Shown: positions 51,956-62,148 of the stretch, piece by piece
Layout of the letters: each line of letters opens with the position of its first letter
Numbering within the stretch: the first letter of the stretch is position 1
Assembly: GCA_041402045.1 (NCBI GenBank)
Contig: JAWKSZ010000005.1
Coordinates: 1-64,000, forward strand
From: JAGQRJ01 sp041402045
GTDB taxonomy: Bacteria; Planctomycetota; J058
DNA length: 64,000 bases
Reading direction: 5' to 3'
Translations under genes and position numbers: made by a program
Notes under the pieces: generated by a model
What the model saw: the letters and a program-made list of their open reading frames with translations, nothing else
What the model was told of the DNA's origin: nothing
The model's database searches: none

Positions 51956-54133
51956 GTGAGTCGTCGGGAATGGGTGCGCGAGATCTCGGGGTTGGCCTGG
52001 GGCGGCACGGGAGTCTACGTGCTGGCGAGCCTCGCCAGCTTCGACGCGGGGGACCTCCCCACGCGGATCGCGCCGGCCGCCGCCGAGGTCGGGAACCTGG
52101 GCGGCCCGCTCGGCGCCTACGCGATCTCGGGACTCTTGAAGTGGGTGGGGACCGCGGCCACCGCGGCGCTGGGGGTCGGCGCCCTGGCCCAGGCCTGGAG
52201 CCTCCTGCGCCCGACCCAGCCCGACCTCGCCTCGCGGGGTGACCCGCTGCGCCGCGCGGTGGGGGCCGTGGTCGGCCTGGTGGCGGTGGCCTCCCTCGAG
52301 CGCCTGCTGCGCAACGGCCCTGCCGGCGCGCTGCTCCACGACGCCTACCCGGCCGGCGGCTACTGGGGTGTGTTCGTGGGCGGGAACCTCGCCGCGGCCA
52401 CGGGTCCGGTGTGCGCGGGGCTGCTCACGGTCCTGGGCCTGGGCCTGGGCCTGGTGCTGAGCCTGCGCACGCCCCTGGTGCGCTGGGTCCAGCGTCCGCT
52501 GGAGGAGCCGGCGCCGGTCGCGCGCCGTCGGCCCCGCGCGACCCCCCAGCCCGCGGCAGCGCCCGAGTCCGTCGACTCCGAGGCCCCGACCGCGCAGGTC
52601 GCCCGCGGCCCGATCCGCCTGGCGCCGGTCAAGCAGACCCTGCCCCCGCTCACGCTCCTGGCCAAGGGCGAGGACGCGCGCCCCAAGAGCAAGCGCAAGG
52701 ACGGCCGCGCGCAGCTGATCGAGGACACCCTCAGCCAGTTCAAGGTCTCGGCCAAGGTCGCCGCGGTCGAGGGCGGCCCGGCGGTGACGCTGTTCGCCCT
52801 CGAGCTCGGGCGCGGGGTCAAGGTCCAGCGCGTGCAGGGCCTGCTCGACAACCTGGCCCTCGCCCTGCGCGTGCCCGGGATCCGCCTCCAAGCGCCGATC
52901 CCCGGCACGGGCTGGGTAGGGCTCGAGGTCCCCAACGAGGACTGCGACACCGTGCGCCTGCGCGAGCTGATCGAGCAACAGGGCTGGAAGAAGAAGGAGC
53001 CGGCGCTGCCGGTGTTCCTCGGGCGCGACTCCACCGGCAAGCCGCTGATCGCGGACCTGGCGAAGATGCCGCACCTCCTGATCGCGGGCGCCACCGGCTC
53101 GGGCAAGAGCGTGTGCATGAACGCGCTGATCGTGTCCTTGCTCATGACCCGCACGCCCAAGGACGTGCGCCTGATCCTGATCGACCCCAAGCAGGTCGAG
53201 ATGACCCCCTACCGCAAGGTCCCGCACCTCCTGGCGCCGGTGGTGACCGACATGCGCGAGGCCGGCGCGGTGCTGGCCTGGCTGGTGAACGAAATGGAGG
53301 AGCGCTACGGGCACCTGGCGCGCGCCGGCGTGCGTCAGATCAGCGAGTACAACGAGCTGGGCGAGGCCGGGCTCTGCGAGCGCCTGGGGGTGAGCTCGGA
53401 GCAGCTGTTCAAGGAGAAGGTCCCCCTGCGCCTGCCCTATATCTCGCTGTTCGTGGACGAGCTCAACGACCTGATGATGATCGCGCAGAAGGAGGTCGAG
53501 GCCTCGATCACCCGCCTGGCGCAGAAGAGCCGCGCGGTGGGGATCCACGTGGTGCTCGCGACCCAGCGCCCCTCGGTCGACGTGATCACCGGCGTGATCA
53601 AGAGCAACCTCCCGGCGCGGATCGCGTTCCGCGTGGCCTCCAAGGTCGACTCGCGCACGATCCTCGACAGCTCCGGCGCGGACAAGCTCATGGGTCAGGG
53701 CGACATGCTGTTCCTGCCCCCGGGGCGCGGGCAGCCGATCCGGGCGCTGGGCGCGCTGGTCACCGACGCCGAGGTCAACCGCGTGGTCGAGGCGCTCAAG
53801 GACGCCGGCGGCGCGACCTACAGCCAGGGCCTCATGGACTTCGCCAACCAGGGCAGCGGCGGCCGGCCGCGCTCCGGGCGGCGCAGCCGCTCGGCGAGCG
53901 GCAAGCAGGACCCGAAGTATCTGGAGGCCGTGCGCGTGGTCCTGGCCCAGGGCAAGGGCTCGGTGAGCCTGATCCAGCGCAAGCTCGAGGTGGGCTACGG
54001 CCGCGCCGCGCGCTACCTGGACCTCATGTGCGAGCAGGGGATCGTCGGCCCCGCCCGCGGCGCCAAGCCTCGGGATCTGCTGATCACCCTCGACGAGTGG
54101 GAGCAGGGCCTCGGACGCCGCGAGGCGGCCTGA
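51956..54133 (+). CDS. ftsK: DNA translocase FtsK/SpoIIIE
   Basis: 725 residues from GTG at 51956; AAGGAG seven bases upstream decides this over the GTG at 51938. About four membrane helices occupy the first 170 residues, followed by a Pro/Ala linker, the alpha/beta motor core with Walker A 'AGATGSGKSV' (377-386) and Walker B 'LFVDELNDLMM', and the C-terminal gamma winged helix ('AVRVVLAQGKGSVSLIQRKL'). It pumps DNA through the division septum. It is shorter than E. coli FtsK because of the short linker. Confidence 0.93.
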   Translation: MSRREWVREISGLAWGGTGVYVLASLASFDAGDLPTRIAPAAAEVGNLGGPLGAYAISGLLKWVGTAATAALGVGALAQAWSLLRPTQPDLASRGDPLRRAVGAVVGLVAVASLERLLRNGPAGALLHDAYPAGGYWGVFVGGNLAAATGPVCAGLLTVLGLGLGLVLSLRTPLVRWVQRPLEEPAPVARRRPRATPQPAAAPESVDSEAPTAQVARGPIRLAPVKQTLPPLTLLAKGEDARPKSKRKDGRAQLIEDTLSQFKVSAKVAAVEGGPAVTLFALELGRGVKVQRVQGLLDNLALALRVPGIRLQAPIPGTGWVGLEVPNEDCDTVRLRELIEQQGWKKKEPALPVFLGRDSTGKPLIADLAKMPHLLIAGATGSGKSVCMNALIVSLLMTRTPKDVRLILIDPKQVEMTPYRKVPHLLAPVVTDMREAGAVLAWLVNEMEERYGHLARAGVRQISEYNELGEAGLCERLGVSSEQLFKEKVPLRLPYISLFVDELNDLMMIAQKEVEASITRLAQKSRAVGIHVVLATQRPSVDVITGVIKSNLPARIAFRVASKVDSRTILDSSGADKLMGQGDMLFLPPGRGQPIRALGALVTDAEVNRVVEALKDAGGATYSQGLMDFANQGSGGRPRSGRRSRSASGKQDPKYLEAVRVVLAQGKGSVSLIQRKLEVGYGRAARYLDLMCEQGIVGPARGAKPRDLLITLDEWEQGLGRREAA

Positions 54134-54202
54134 GGGAGCGCGTGGGACAGTCCTGTCCCCTGCGCGCTGCGGAGTCCGCTCCGCGTGGGCGCGGGAGCGG
54201 TC

Positions 54203-56050
54203 TTACACAGAGGCGCAGAGGCGCGGAGGAACGCTGAGGCTGCGCTGGCGCGGAAGCGCGTCGAAAGAATTTTTGGCACAGGTCGACGATTGCCGCCTAG
54301 ACTCCGAGATCGCCTGGCTCCACCAGACCGTCTGGGGGCACGAGAGCGAATCGCACCTGCTGGTGCATAGCGACCGCGAAGCGCGTCCAAGGAGACTTCC
54401 ATGTTGAAGAAGATCGTCGGCCTGACCGGCTGTGTGGCCCTGACCCTGACCTTCACCGGCTGCCCCAAGGAGGAGAGCAGCCCCGTGAACGAGGCGACCG
54501 AGGAGGTCAAGGACGCGGCGGACGACGCCGCCGACGCGGCCGAGGACGCCGCTGACGACGCCGCCGACGCCGCCGGCGACGCCGCGGACGAGGTCAAGGA
54601 CGCCGCCGAGGACGCGGGCGACTGATTTTATGGGGGGTCTGTCCCAGACCCCCTCGCCCTCGGGGCAAAGCCCCGAGGGCTCACCCCCAAGGGGCTCGCC
54701 GCCGGCTCCGCCGGCGGCTGCGCGCTCGCGGCTTCGCCGCTCGCCGGGCTCGCCGGCGACCCAGGAGCGAGCAGGCAGCGACGTCGAGCGCGGATCCTCC
54801 GGGTCCGCGCTCGCGGTGCGTACGGGCAGGTGCTCCTCGGGGCGGGCGCGCAGGAGGGCCAGGCTCAGGAGCAGGACGCCGAGGGTCACGCCGCCGTAGG
54901 CGTTCCAGGCGTGGGCCGCGTCGCGGCCGATCAGGCCGCGGCTGCTGAGGCCCAGGGCGACCAGGGCCAGGATCGCGGGCGCCCGCCCGCGTCCAGGGAC
55001 CGCGGCGATCCTCCCTGCCAGGAGCAGGGGCAGGACCAGGCAGCTCAGGTGCGGCTTGGTCGCGACCGGGGTGACCCAGGGGATCGCGCTCAGGAGCGCC
55101 GCCGCGCGCCAGCGGTCGTCGGCCGCGGCCCGGGCGCGCCAGGTCCAGAGCGTCCAGCCGAGCAGGGACAGGAGCGAGAGCGCGCTGCCCCAGCGAAACG
55201 CCACCCGCAGCGGCCACCGACCCCACACCGCGTCCAGGGGCTCCCCCGGCATGGCCGTCCCCGAGAGCCAGTGCGCGACGCAGGCGCTGAGCGAGGCGTT
55301 GGTCGGCATGGGGATCTGGTGGTCGCGGTTGTGGACGGTGATCTCGGTGAGGAAGCGCCACAGGTAGTCGGGGAGCGTGCCCACCGGGTAGCCGTGCAGC
55401 CAGAGCGCGGGGGCGCTGAGGAGCACCAGCCCCAGGCCCCAGCCCGCGCTCCAGAGCGCGACCCGCCAGCGCCCGCGGAGCAAGTAGCCGAGGACGAGGA
55501 GCGCCGGGACCAGCTTGAACACGGTGCCCAGGGCGAGGAGCAGGCTCCCCGCGCGCAGGCGGCCCTCGCGCAGCTGGCGCACGCCCTCGAGCGCGAGGCC
55601 GAGGGTCAGGACGTTGGCCTGGCCGTGATTCAGGTCGGAGAGCACGTAGCGGAGCGACGCCAAGGCGCCCACTGCGAGGGCCAGGCGCGCGCGCGCTTGG
55701 GCGTGGGGGCTCGGCGCCAGGAGCCAGATCGCGGTGGCGTAGGTGCGCACGGCGACGAGCCCGCAGCCGAGGAACCACAGGAAGCGCACGGTGTCGAAGG
55801 ACAGCCGGGTCAGGGGCCAGAACAGGAGCGCGAAGGGCGGGAGGTAGAGGTAGCCGGTGGGGGTCTTGGGGGCCGCGGTCTCGGTGCGCTGGTAGAGGTC
55901 GAGGCCCTGACTCAGCCGCGCGGCGGCGTCGTAGAACGGGCGCAGGTCGCCCTCGTGGTCGCCGCTGAGCGCCGTGCGCGCGGCGAGGCCGAGGACCGCG
56001 GCGCAGGCCAGGCCCCAGGGCAGCCAGCGCTGCCAGGCCGGCGGGCTCAC
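54203..56050 (-). CDS. GT87-like membrane glycosyltransferase, uncertain 3' end
   Basis: GTG at 56050 overlaps the kinase stop by GTGA. The first ~410 residues form a polytopic protein of the GT87/DUF2029 (polyprenol-mannose type) pattern: 'RPFYDAAARLSQGLDLYQRT', 'GYLYLPPFALLFWPLTRL', 'NHGQANVLTLGLALEGVRQL', 'LLALGTVFKLVPALLVLGYL', 'NRDHQIPMPTNASLSACVAH'. It would add sugars from a lipid donor at the membrane. The frame then runs on with no stop through the hairpins and the whole opposite-strand lipoprotein gene to 54203, giving ~200 low-sense residues. I suspect a lost stop or missing base near 54,750; the functional protein probably ends there. Confidence 0.6.
   Translation of the reverse strand: MSPPAWQRWLPWGLACAAVLGLAARTALSGDHEGDLRPFYDAAARLSQGLDLYQRTETAAPKTPTGYLYLPPFALLFWPLTRLSFDTVRFLWFLGCGLVAVRTYATAIWLLAPSPHAQARARLALAVGALASLRYVLSDLNHGQANVLTLGLALEGVRQLREGRLRAGSLLLALGTVFKLVPALLVLGYLLRGRWRVALWSAGWGLGLVLLSAPALWLHGYPVGTLPDYLWRFLTEITVHNRDHQIPMPTNASLSACVAHWLSGTAMPGEPLDAVWGRWPLRVAFRWGSALSLLSLLGWTLWTWRARAAADDRWRAAALLSAIPWVTPVATKPHLSCLVLPLLLAGRIAAVPGRGRAPAILALVALGLSSRGLIGRDAAHAWNAYGGVTLGVLLLSLALLRARPEEHLPVRTASADPEDPRSTSLPARSWVAGEPGERRSRERAAAGGAGGEPLGGEPSGLCPEGEGVWDRPPIKSVARVLGGVLDLVRGVAGGVGGVVSGVLGRVGGVVRRVLDLLGRLVHGAALLLGAAGEGQGQGHTAGQADDLLQHGSLLGRASRSLCTSRCDSLSCPQTVWWSQAISESRRQSSTCAKNSFDALPRQRSLSVPPRLCASV
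54401..54625 (+). CDS. Small Asp/Ala-repeat lipoprotein, 74 aa
   Basis: ATG at 54401 after GGAGA. The lipobox 'LTFTGC' gives a mature peptide made almost wholly of 'DAADDAADAAEDAADD'-type units, which would form one long acidic amphipathic helix. Similar apolipoprotein-like helices bind membrane surfaces or cations. The complementary strand is an open frame (see the glycosyltransferase entry), but signal peptide, ribosome site and a strong hairpin pair after the stop support this strand as real. Confidence 0.8.
   Translation: MLKKIVGLTGCVALTLTFTGCPKEESSPVNEATEEVKDAADDAADAAEDAADDAADAAGDAADEVKDAAEDAGD
54633..54680 (+). terminator. Two tandem strong hairpins
   Basis: 54633-54641 pairs perfectly with 54645-54653 (loop tcc), and 54656-54666 with 54670-54680 (loop aaa). 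They begin eight bases after the small lipoprotein stop. Also in the path of the convergent gene, so they may work for both. Confidence 0.65.
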
Positions 56051-57669
56051 CGCCCGCGCTTGCGCTCTTTGGCGCGGCGGCGCAGCCGCTCGCCGAGCTC
56101 GCGCTTGCGGGTGCCCTTGCCCGAGCCGTGCTTGGACTCCTGCCGCTGGAGGAGCTCGGCGGACGCGCTCTTGCGCTCCTCGGCGGTGCGCAAGGCGAGG
56201 GGGATCGGGGGCACCTCGCCCTGGGCCAGGGCGTCCTCGATCTGCTGCACCGGCTCGATCAGCTCGGCCGGGGACTGGAAGCGATCGGCCGGCTTCTTGG
56301 CCATCATGCGCTGGATCAGGCGCTCGGTGGCCACGCTGACCTCGGGGTTCACCGCCCGCGCCGAGGGCACGGGCTCGTTGAGGTGCATGAGCATGACGTG
56401 CAGGGGCTGCTCGCCGGGGTAGGGGACCTCGCCGGTGAGCATGTGGTAGAGCGAGGCGCCCAGGGAGTAGATATCGCTGCGGGTGTCGAGCTGCTTGCCG
56501 CCGGTGGCCTGCTCCGGCGAAATGTAGGCCGGGCTGCCTACGACCACGCCGGTCATGGTCAGGGTCGACTCCTGCCCGGTGAACGTGGCGAGTCCGAGGT
56601 CGGTGAGCTTCACCTCCTGCTGGGGGGTGATCATGATGTTGTCGGGCTTGATGTCGCGGTGGACCACGCCCTGCTCCCAGGCGTGGGCCAGGGCCTCGGC
56701 CACGCTGCGGACCACGAACAGCCCGAAGCGCTCCGGGAGCTTGCCCTGGGCCTTGATCAGGTCGCTCCCGGTTTGGCCCTGGACGAACTCCATGGCGAAG
56801 TAGTAGTAGTCGCCGGAGACGCCCGCCTGGACGGCGCGGACAATGCTCGGGTGCTGCAGGCGGCGCGCGCTCTCGGCCTCGCGCACGAAGCGGTCGACGT
56901 TCTCCTGGTTCTCGGCGAGCTCGGGCTTGAGGATCTTGAGGGCCACGATCTCGCCGGTGTCGCTCTTGCGCGCCTTGACCACCGCGCCCATGGCGCCTTC
57001 GCCCAGGCGCTCGAGGAGCTGGAACCCGGCGATCGGGCCCTGGTCCTCCGGAGCCTGGGCGCCCTGCTCGGCCAGGGCGGGGTAGAGGCTCGGGGGCGGC
57101 GCCGCCGCCGGGGCCTCGGCCCCGAGGCGGCCCTGGAGCGCGACCTCGATCTCGTCGCGCTGGAGGAAGGCCAGGGGCTCGGCCACGACGCCCAGGACCA
57201 CGCGCAGCTCGTCCTCGAGCTGCTCGCGCGGGGCGCTGGGGTCGAGCTGCTTCACGAGCTGGCGCACCGGCGCCAGCATGTCCTCCAGGGCGAGCTGAGC
57301 CCGGGCGTCGACCTTGGCGTGCTGCTCGGGGGTCAGGACCCCGCGCTCGACGAGGAGCTCGCCCAGGGGCTTGGCGCAGCCCTCGCGCTTGGACTCCTCC
57401 ATGCAGGCGTTGAGGATCTGGTGGCCCACGAACCGGTTCTCGAGGGCCACGACGCCGTAGCAGGCGTCGGCCCGGAGCTGGGCCAGGATCTCGGTCACCA
57501 GCTCGAGCTTGGCGGCGCGCTCGGCGGGCAGACTGCCCTGGGCGCCCAGGCTCTGGATCAGCGTGTCCCCGCCCAGGGCGCGGCGCAGGTCGGCCACGTC
57601 CACGTAGCGCAGCGCGAGGCCCAGGGCTCCTGCCAGGAGGTCGTGGTCGCTGAGGTGCACACGCAGCAC
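56047..57669 (-). CDS. Cytoplasmic Ser/Thr kinase with N-terminal regulatory domain
   Basis: 540 residues. Residues 1-210 form a helical domain unique to a set of planctomycete-type kinases, with the motif 'PLGELLVERGVLTPEQHAKV'. The kinase domain (215-500) has 'RLGEGAMGAVVKARK', K245, HRD with D339, DLG with D357 in place of DFG, and 'YISPEQ'. The tail is very basic. No membrane helix, so a soluble kinase. It is followed with GTGA coupling by the GT87-like gene, hinting at control of an envelope glycan step. GTG at 57669 is the likely start; a GTG at 57660 is also possible. Confidence 0.88.
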   Translation of the reverse strand: MLRVHLSDHDLLAGALGLALRYVDVADLRRALGGDTLIQSLGAQGSLPAERAAKLELVTEILAQLRADACYGVVALENRFVGHQILNACMEESKREGCAKPLGELLVERGVLTPEQHAKVDARAQLALEDMLAPVRQLVKQLDPSAPREQLEDELRVVLGVVAEPLAFLQRDEIEVALQGRLGAEAPAAAPPPSLYPALAEQGAQAPEDQGPIAGFQLLERLGEGAMGAVVKARKSDTGEIVALKILKPELAENQENVDRFVREAESARRLQHPSIVRAVQAGVSGDYYYFAMEFVQGQTGSDLIKAQGKLPERFGLFVVRSVAEALAHAWEQGVVHRDIKPDNIMITPQQEVKLTDLGLATFTGQESTLTMTGVVVGSPAYISPEQATGGKQLDTRSDIYSLGASLYHMLTGEVPYPGEQPLHVMLMHLNEPVPSARAVNPEVSVATERLIQRMMAKKPADRFQSPAELIEPVQQIEDALAQGEVPPIPLALRTAEERKSASAELLQRQESKHGSGKGTRKRELGERLRRRAKERKRGR

Positions 57670-57812
57670 TGTAGGAACCCCCGCCCCGCGCCGCCACTCG
57701 GCCCTGCACTCGACTCGCTGCCCCCCTGAACCCCGTGCTAGAGTTGGGCTTCGCGTCGGCGCCGGCCCCGCCGGCTCGGGGGGTCCCCGAGAGCGGTCGA
57801 CGCGCACCCTGC

Positions 57813-58397
57813 GTGAAGAGCCTGACCCTCGGGACCAAGAACCCCGACAAGTTTCGCGAGATCGAAGCGATCCTGGCCGCGGTGCCGGTGATCCTCGAGC
57901 CCCTGCCCGCGGACACCGAGGAGGTCGACGAGACCGGCGCGACCCTCGAGGCCAACGCCGACCTCAAGGCGCGGGGCTACGCCCTGGCCACGGGCTGCTT
58001 CTGCGTGGCGGACGACACCGGGCTCGAGGTCGACGCGCTGGGCGGCGAGCCCGGGGTCTACTCCGCGCGCTACGCCGGCCCCGAGGCGACCTACGCCGAC
58101 AACCGCGCCAAGCTGCTCGAGGCGCTGCGCGCCGTGCCCGCGGGGCGGCGCCAGGCGCGGTTTCGCTGCGTGGTGAGCCTCGCCAACCCCGCGGGCGAGA
58201 TCCTCGCCCGGGGCGAGGGGGTGCTCGAGGGCGTGATCCTGGAGAAGGCCCGCGGGGACGGCGGCTTCGGCTACGACCCGATCTTCGCCGTGGACGGCAA
58301 GACCCTGGCCGAGATCAGCGAGGCGGAGAAGAACGCGTTGAGCCACCGCGCGGCGGCCCTCGTCGCCCTCCGCCCGCGGATCCTGGAACTGCTCTGA
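57813..58397 (+). CDS. rdgB: XTP/dITP diphosphatase (RdgB/HAM1)
   Basis: 194 residues from GTG at 57813, the usual family length; an upstream ATG at 57735 would add unrelated residues. 'LTLGTKNPDKFREIEAILA' is the N-terminal nucleotide-binding motif, 'FCVADDTGLEVDALGGEPGV' carries the metal-binding acids, 'GDGGFGYDPIF' and 'EKNALSHRAAAL' complete the site. It hydrolyses non-canonical purine triphosphates to protect DNA. lepA begins seven bases after the stop, so they form an operon. Confidence 0.93.
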   Translation: MKSLTLGTKNPDKFREIEAILAAVPVILEPLPADTEEVDETGATLEANADLKARGYALATGCFCVADDTGLEVDALGGEPGVYSARYAGPEATYADNRAKLLEALRAVPAGRRQARFRCVVSLANPAGEILARGEGVLEGVILEKARGDGGFGYDPIFAVDGKTLAEISEAEKNALSHRAAALVALRPRILELL

Positions 58398-58404
58398 GGT
58401 AACC

Positions 58405-60228
<1,824 letters not shown>

Positions 60229-60230
60229 GC

Positions 60231-62147
60231 GTGCTCGAGGCGGGCAGCCCGGCGCCGACCGACGCGCCCCCCAGCGACGCGGAGCTGCGCGCCCGGCTGG
60301 AAGAGGCCGACCGCCACGAAGACCTGCTGACCCGGGCCCAGGCCGCCGAGATCGGCCCCGGGCCCTGCCCGGTGTGCGCCGAGTTCCCCCCGCCGGAGCC
60401 GGAGCCGGAGCCGGAGCCGGCCGAGGACGGGGCGCCCGGCGAGGGCGAGACCCAGCGCGCGCTGGCGGCGACGGTCGCGGCGCTGCCACCGGTCAGCGGG
60501 CTGCGCCCGGTCTCGCCGGGCTGGCAGACCCCGTTCCTCGCGCGCCCCGCGCTGACCTGCGACGCCTGCCGGGTCGACGTGCCCCCCAAGCTCAACCACG
60601 CCGCCTGGCTGCTGGTGACCCTCAGCGCCCTGGTGCTCGCCTTCGGCGCCGTGTTCCTGATCTTCCAGTCCCAGCGTCTGGAGGAGACCTTCCCGCGCAT
60701 GCTGGCCTTCGGCGGAGGCGCGCTGCTGCTCGCGATCACCCTCTCGCTGGGCTACGTGCTGCACAGCACGGGGAGCCTGAGCCTGGTGGCCAAGGAGCTG
60801 GTCCGCGCCCGCCGCCGGGCGCGCGGGGACAAGACGATCCTGGCTCCCGCCGACTGGGCCGGCGAGACCCTCGAGGCGATCGTGATCTCGATCATCCTCG
60901 CGCTCCTGATCCGGCACGTGGCGATCGAGGCGTTCGTGATCCCCACCGGGTCCATGGCGCCGACGCTCCTGGGCGACCACTACGAGGCCGACTGCCTGAG
61001 CTGCGGCTTCCCGCTCGAGATCGGGCGCGACAACAACGCCTACGAGACCGAGCTCAAGCTGGGGGCGCGCTGCCAGCAGTGCGAGCAGCTCCAGACCTAC
61101 GAGTTCGGCCCGCGAGACCTGACCGGGGGCGACAAGATCCTGGTCAACAAGCTCTGCTACACCCTGCGCGACCCCGAGCGCTACGAGGTCGCGGTGTTCG
61201 TGTATCCGCGGCAGCCCTGGGAGCACTACATAAAGCGCGTGGTCGGGCTCCCCGGCGAGACGATCAAGCTCAAGAACGGCGACGTGTTCGTGAACGGCAA
61301 GCGCGCGCGCAAGCCGGATCGGATCCAGGACGCGCTGTGGCTGCCGGTGTTCGACTCGCGCTACGCCCGTCGCAGCCGCGAGACGGGGCCGCTGTGGGTC
61401 ACGGTCCCCGAGACCGGCCGCGAGCCCGACGCCTGGGACCTCACCGACGAGACCCGCCCCCGGGCCACGGCGCGCGGTGAGCGCCCGCCGTCCTGGCTGC
61501 GCTTCGAGCGCAACTCGGGGGGCGTCTTCGATCCGACGCCCTACTCCAAGACCTCGCGCGGGACCCACGCGGTCTCCGACCTCCGCCTGGCTGCGACCGT
61601 GCGCGCCCAGGGCACGGCGCGGCTGGGGATCGAGGAGCACGCCCGCGGCGTGGAGCGGATCGTGGCCGGGAGCTTCCCGGTGGGCCCCGGGCTCCAGACC
61701 TACAGCGTGGACGTGAACGACGTCCCGGTGGCCCAGGTCCAGGCGCCGGGGCTGACGCCGGGCGCCCCGCACCGGATCGTGTTCGCCTACGCCGACGACC
61801 GCGCGCGGCTGCTGGTGGACGGCCGGCTGATCCTGGCCTGGGAGGACGCCTTCGCGCCTGGGACCACCGACGCGGCGTTCCCGTTGCTGCAGGCGGACGG
61901 CCCCCTCGAGGTCGACGCGCTCGAGATCGGGCGCGACATCTACTACACCCAGCTCGGCGCGCGCTACGACGCGCACGAGGGCGACGGGGTCGAGGTGCCC
62001 GAGGGCATGTTCTACATGCTGGGGGACAACAGCCCCAACTCCGAGGACAGCCGCAAGTGGGGCTTCGTCGACCGCGAGCACCTCGTCGGGCGCGCCTTCG
62101 GCGTGTTCTGGCCAGTGATACCCTCTCGGGTGAAGGTCATACGCTGA
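60231..62147 (+). CDS. lepB: Signal peptidase I with zinc-ribbon and jelly-roll inserts
   Basis: 638 residues (GTG at 60231), about twice the usual length. Cys pairs C46/C49 and C110/C113 lie before three membrane helices. Catalytic Ser241 sits in 'IPTGSMAPTLLG' and Lys336 in 'IKRVVGLPGETI'. Between them, 'CLSCGF' and 'CQQCEQ' form a zinc ribbon. After residue 360, about 200 residues of strands ('GTARLGIEEHARGVERIVAG', 'RLLVDGRLILAWED') look like a LamG/DUF1080-type jelly roll inserted before the terminal 'MLGDNSPNSEDSRKWG' box. It cleaves export signals on the outer face of the inner membrane. Confidence 0.9.
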   Translation: MLEAGSPAPTDAPPSDAELRARLEEADRHEDLLTRAQAAEIGPGPCPVCAEFPPPEPEPEPEPAEDGAPGEGETQRALAATVAALPPVSGLRPVSPGWQTPFLARPALTCDACRVDVPPKLNHAAWLLVTLSALVLAFGAVFLIFQSQRLEETFPRMLAFGGGALLLAITLSLGYVLHSTGSLSLVAKELVRARRRARGDKTILAPADWAGETLEAIVISIILALLIRHVAIEAFVIPTGSMAPTLLGDHYEADCLSCGFPLEIGRDNNAYETELKLGARCQQCEQLQTYEFGPRDLTGGDKILVNKLCYTLRDPERYEVAVFVYPRQPWEHYIKRVVGLPGETIKLKNGDVFVNGKRARKPDRIQDALWLPVFDSRYARRSRETGPLWVTVPETGREPDAWDLTDETRPRATARGERPPSWLRFERNSGGVFDPTPYSKTSRGTHAVSDLRLAATVRAQGTARLGIEEHARGVERIVAGSFPVGPGLQTYSVDVNDVPVAQVQAPGLTPGAPHRIVFAYADDRARLLVDGRLILAWEDAFAPGTTDAAFPLLQADGPLEVDALEIGRDIYYTQLGARYDAHEGDGVEVPEGMFYMLGDNSPNSEDSRKWGFVDREHLVGRAFGVFWPVIPSRVKVIR

Positions 62148-62148
62148 C

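Noticed and set aside
60375..61480. 368-residue ORF inside the first signal peptidase
   Set aside because: Another frame of a well-supported gene; the protein is Arg/Gly/Pro-rich shadow.
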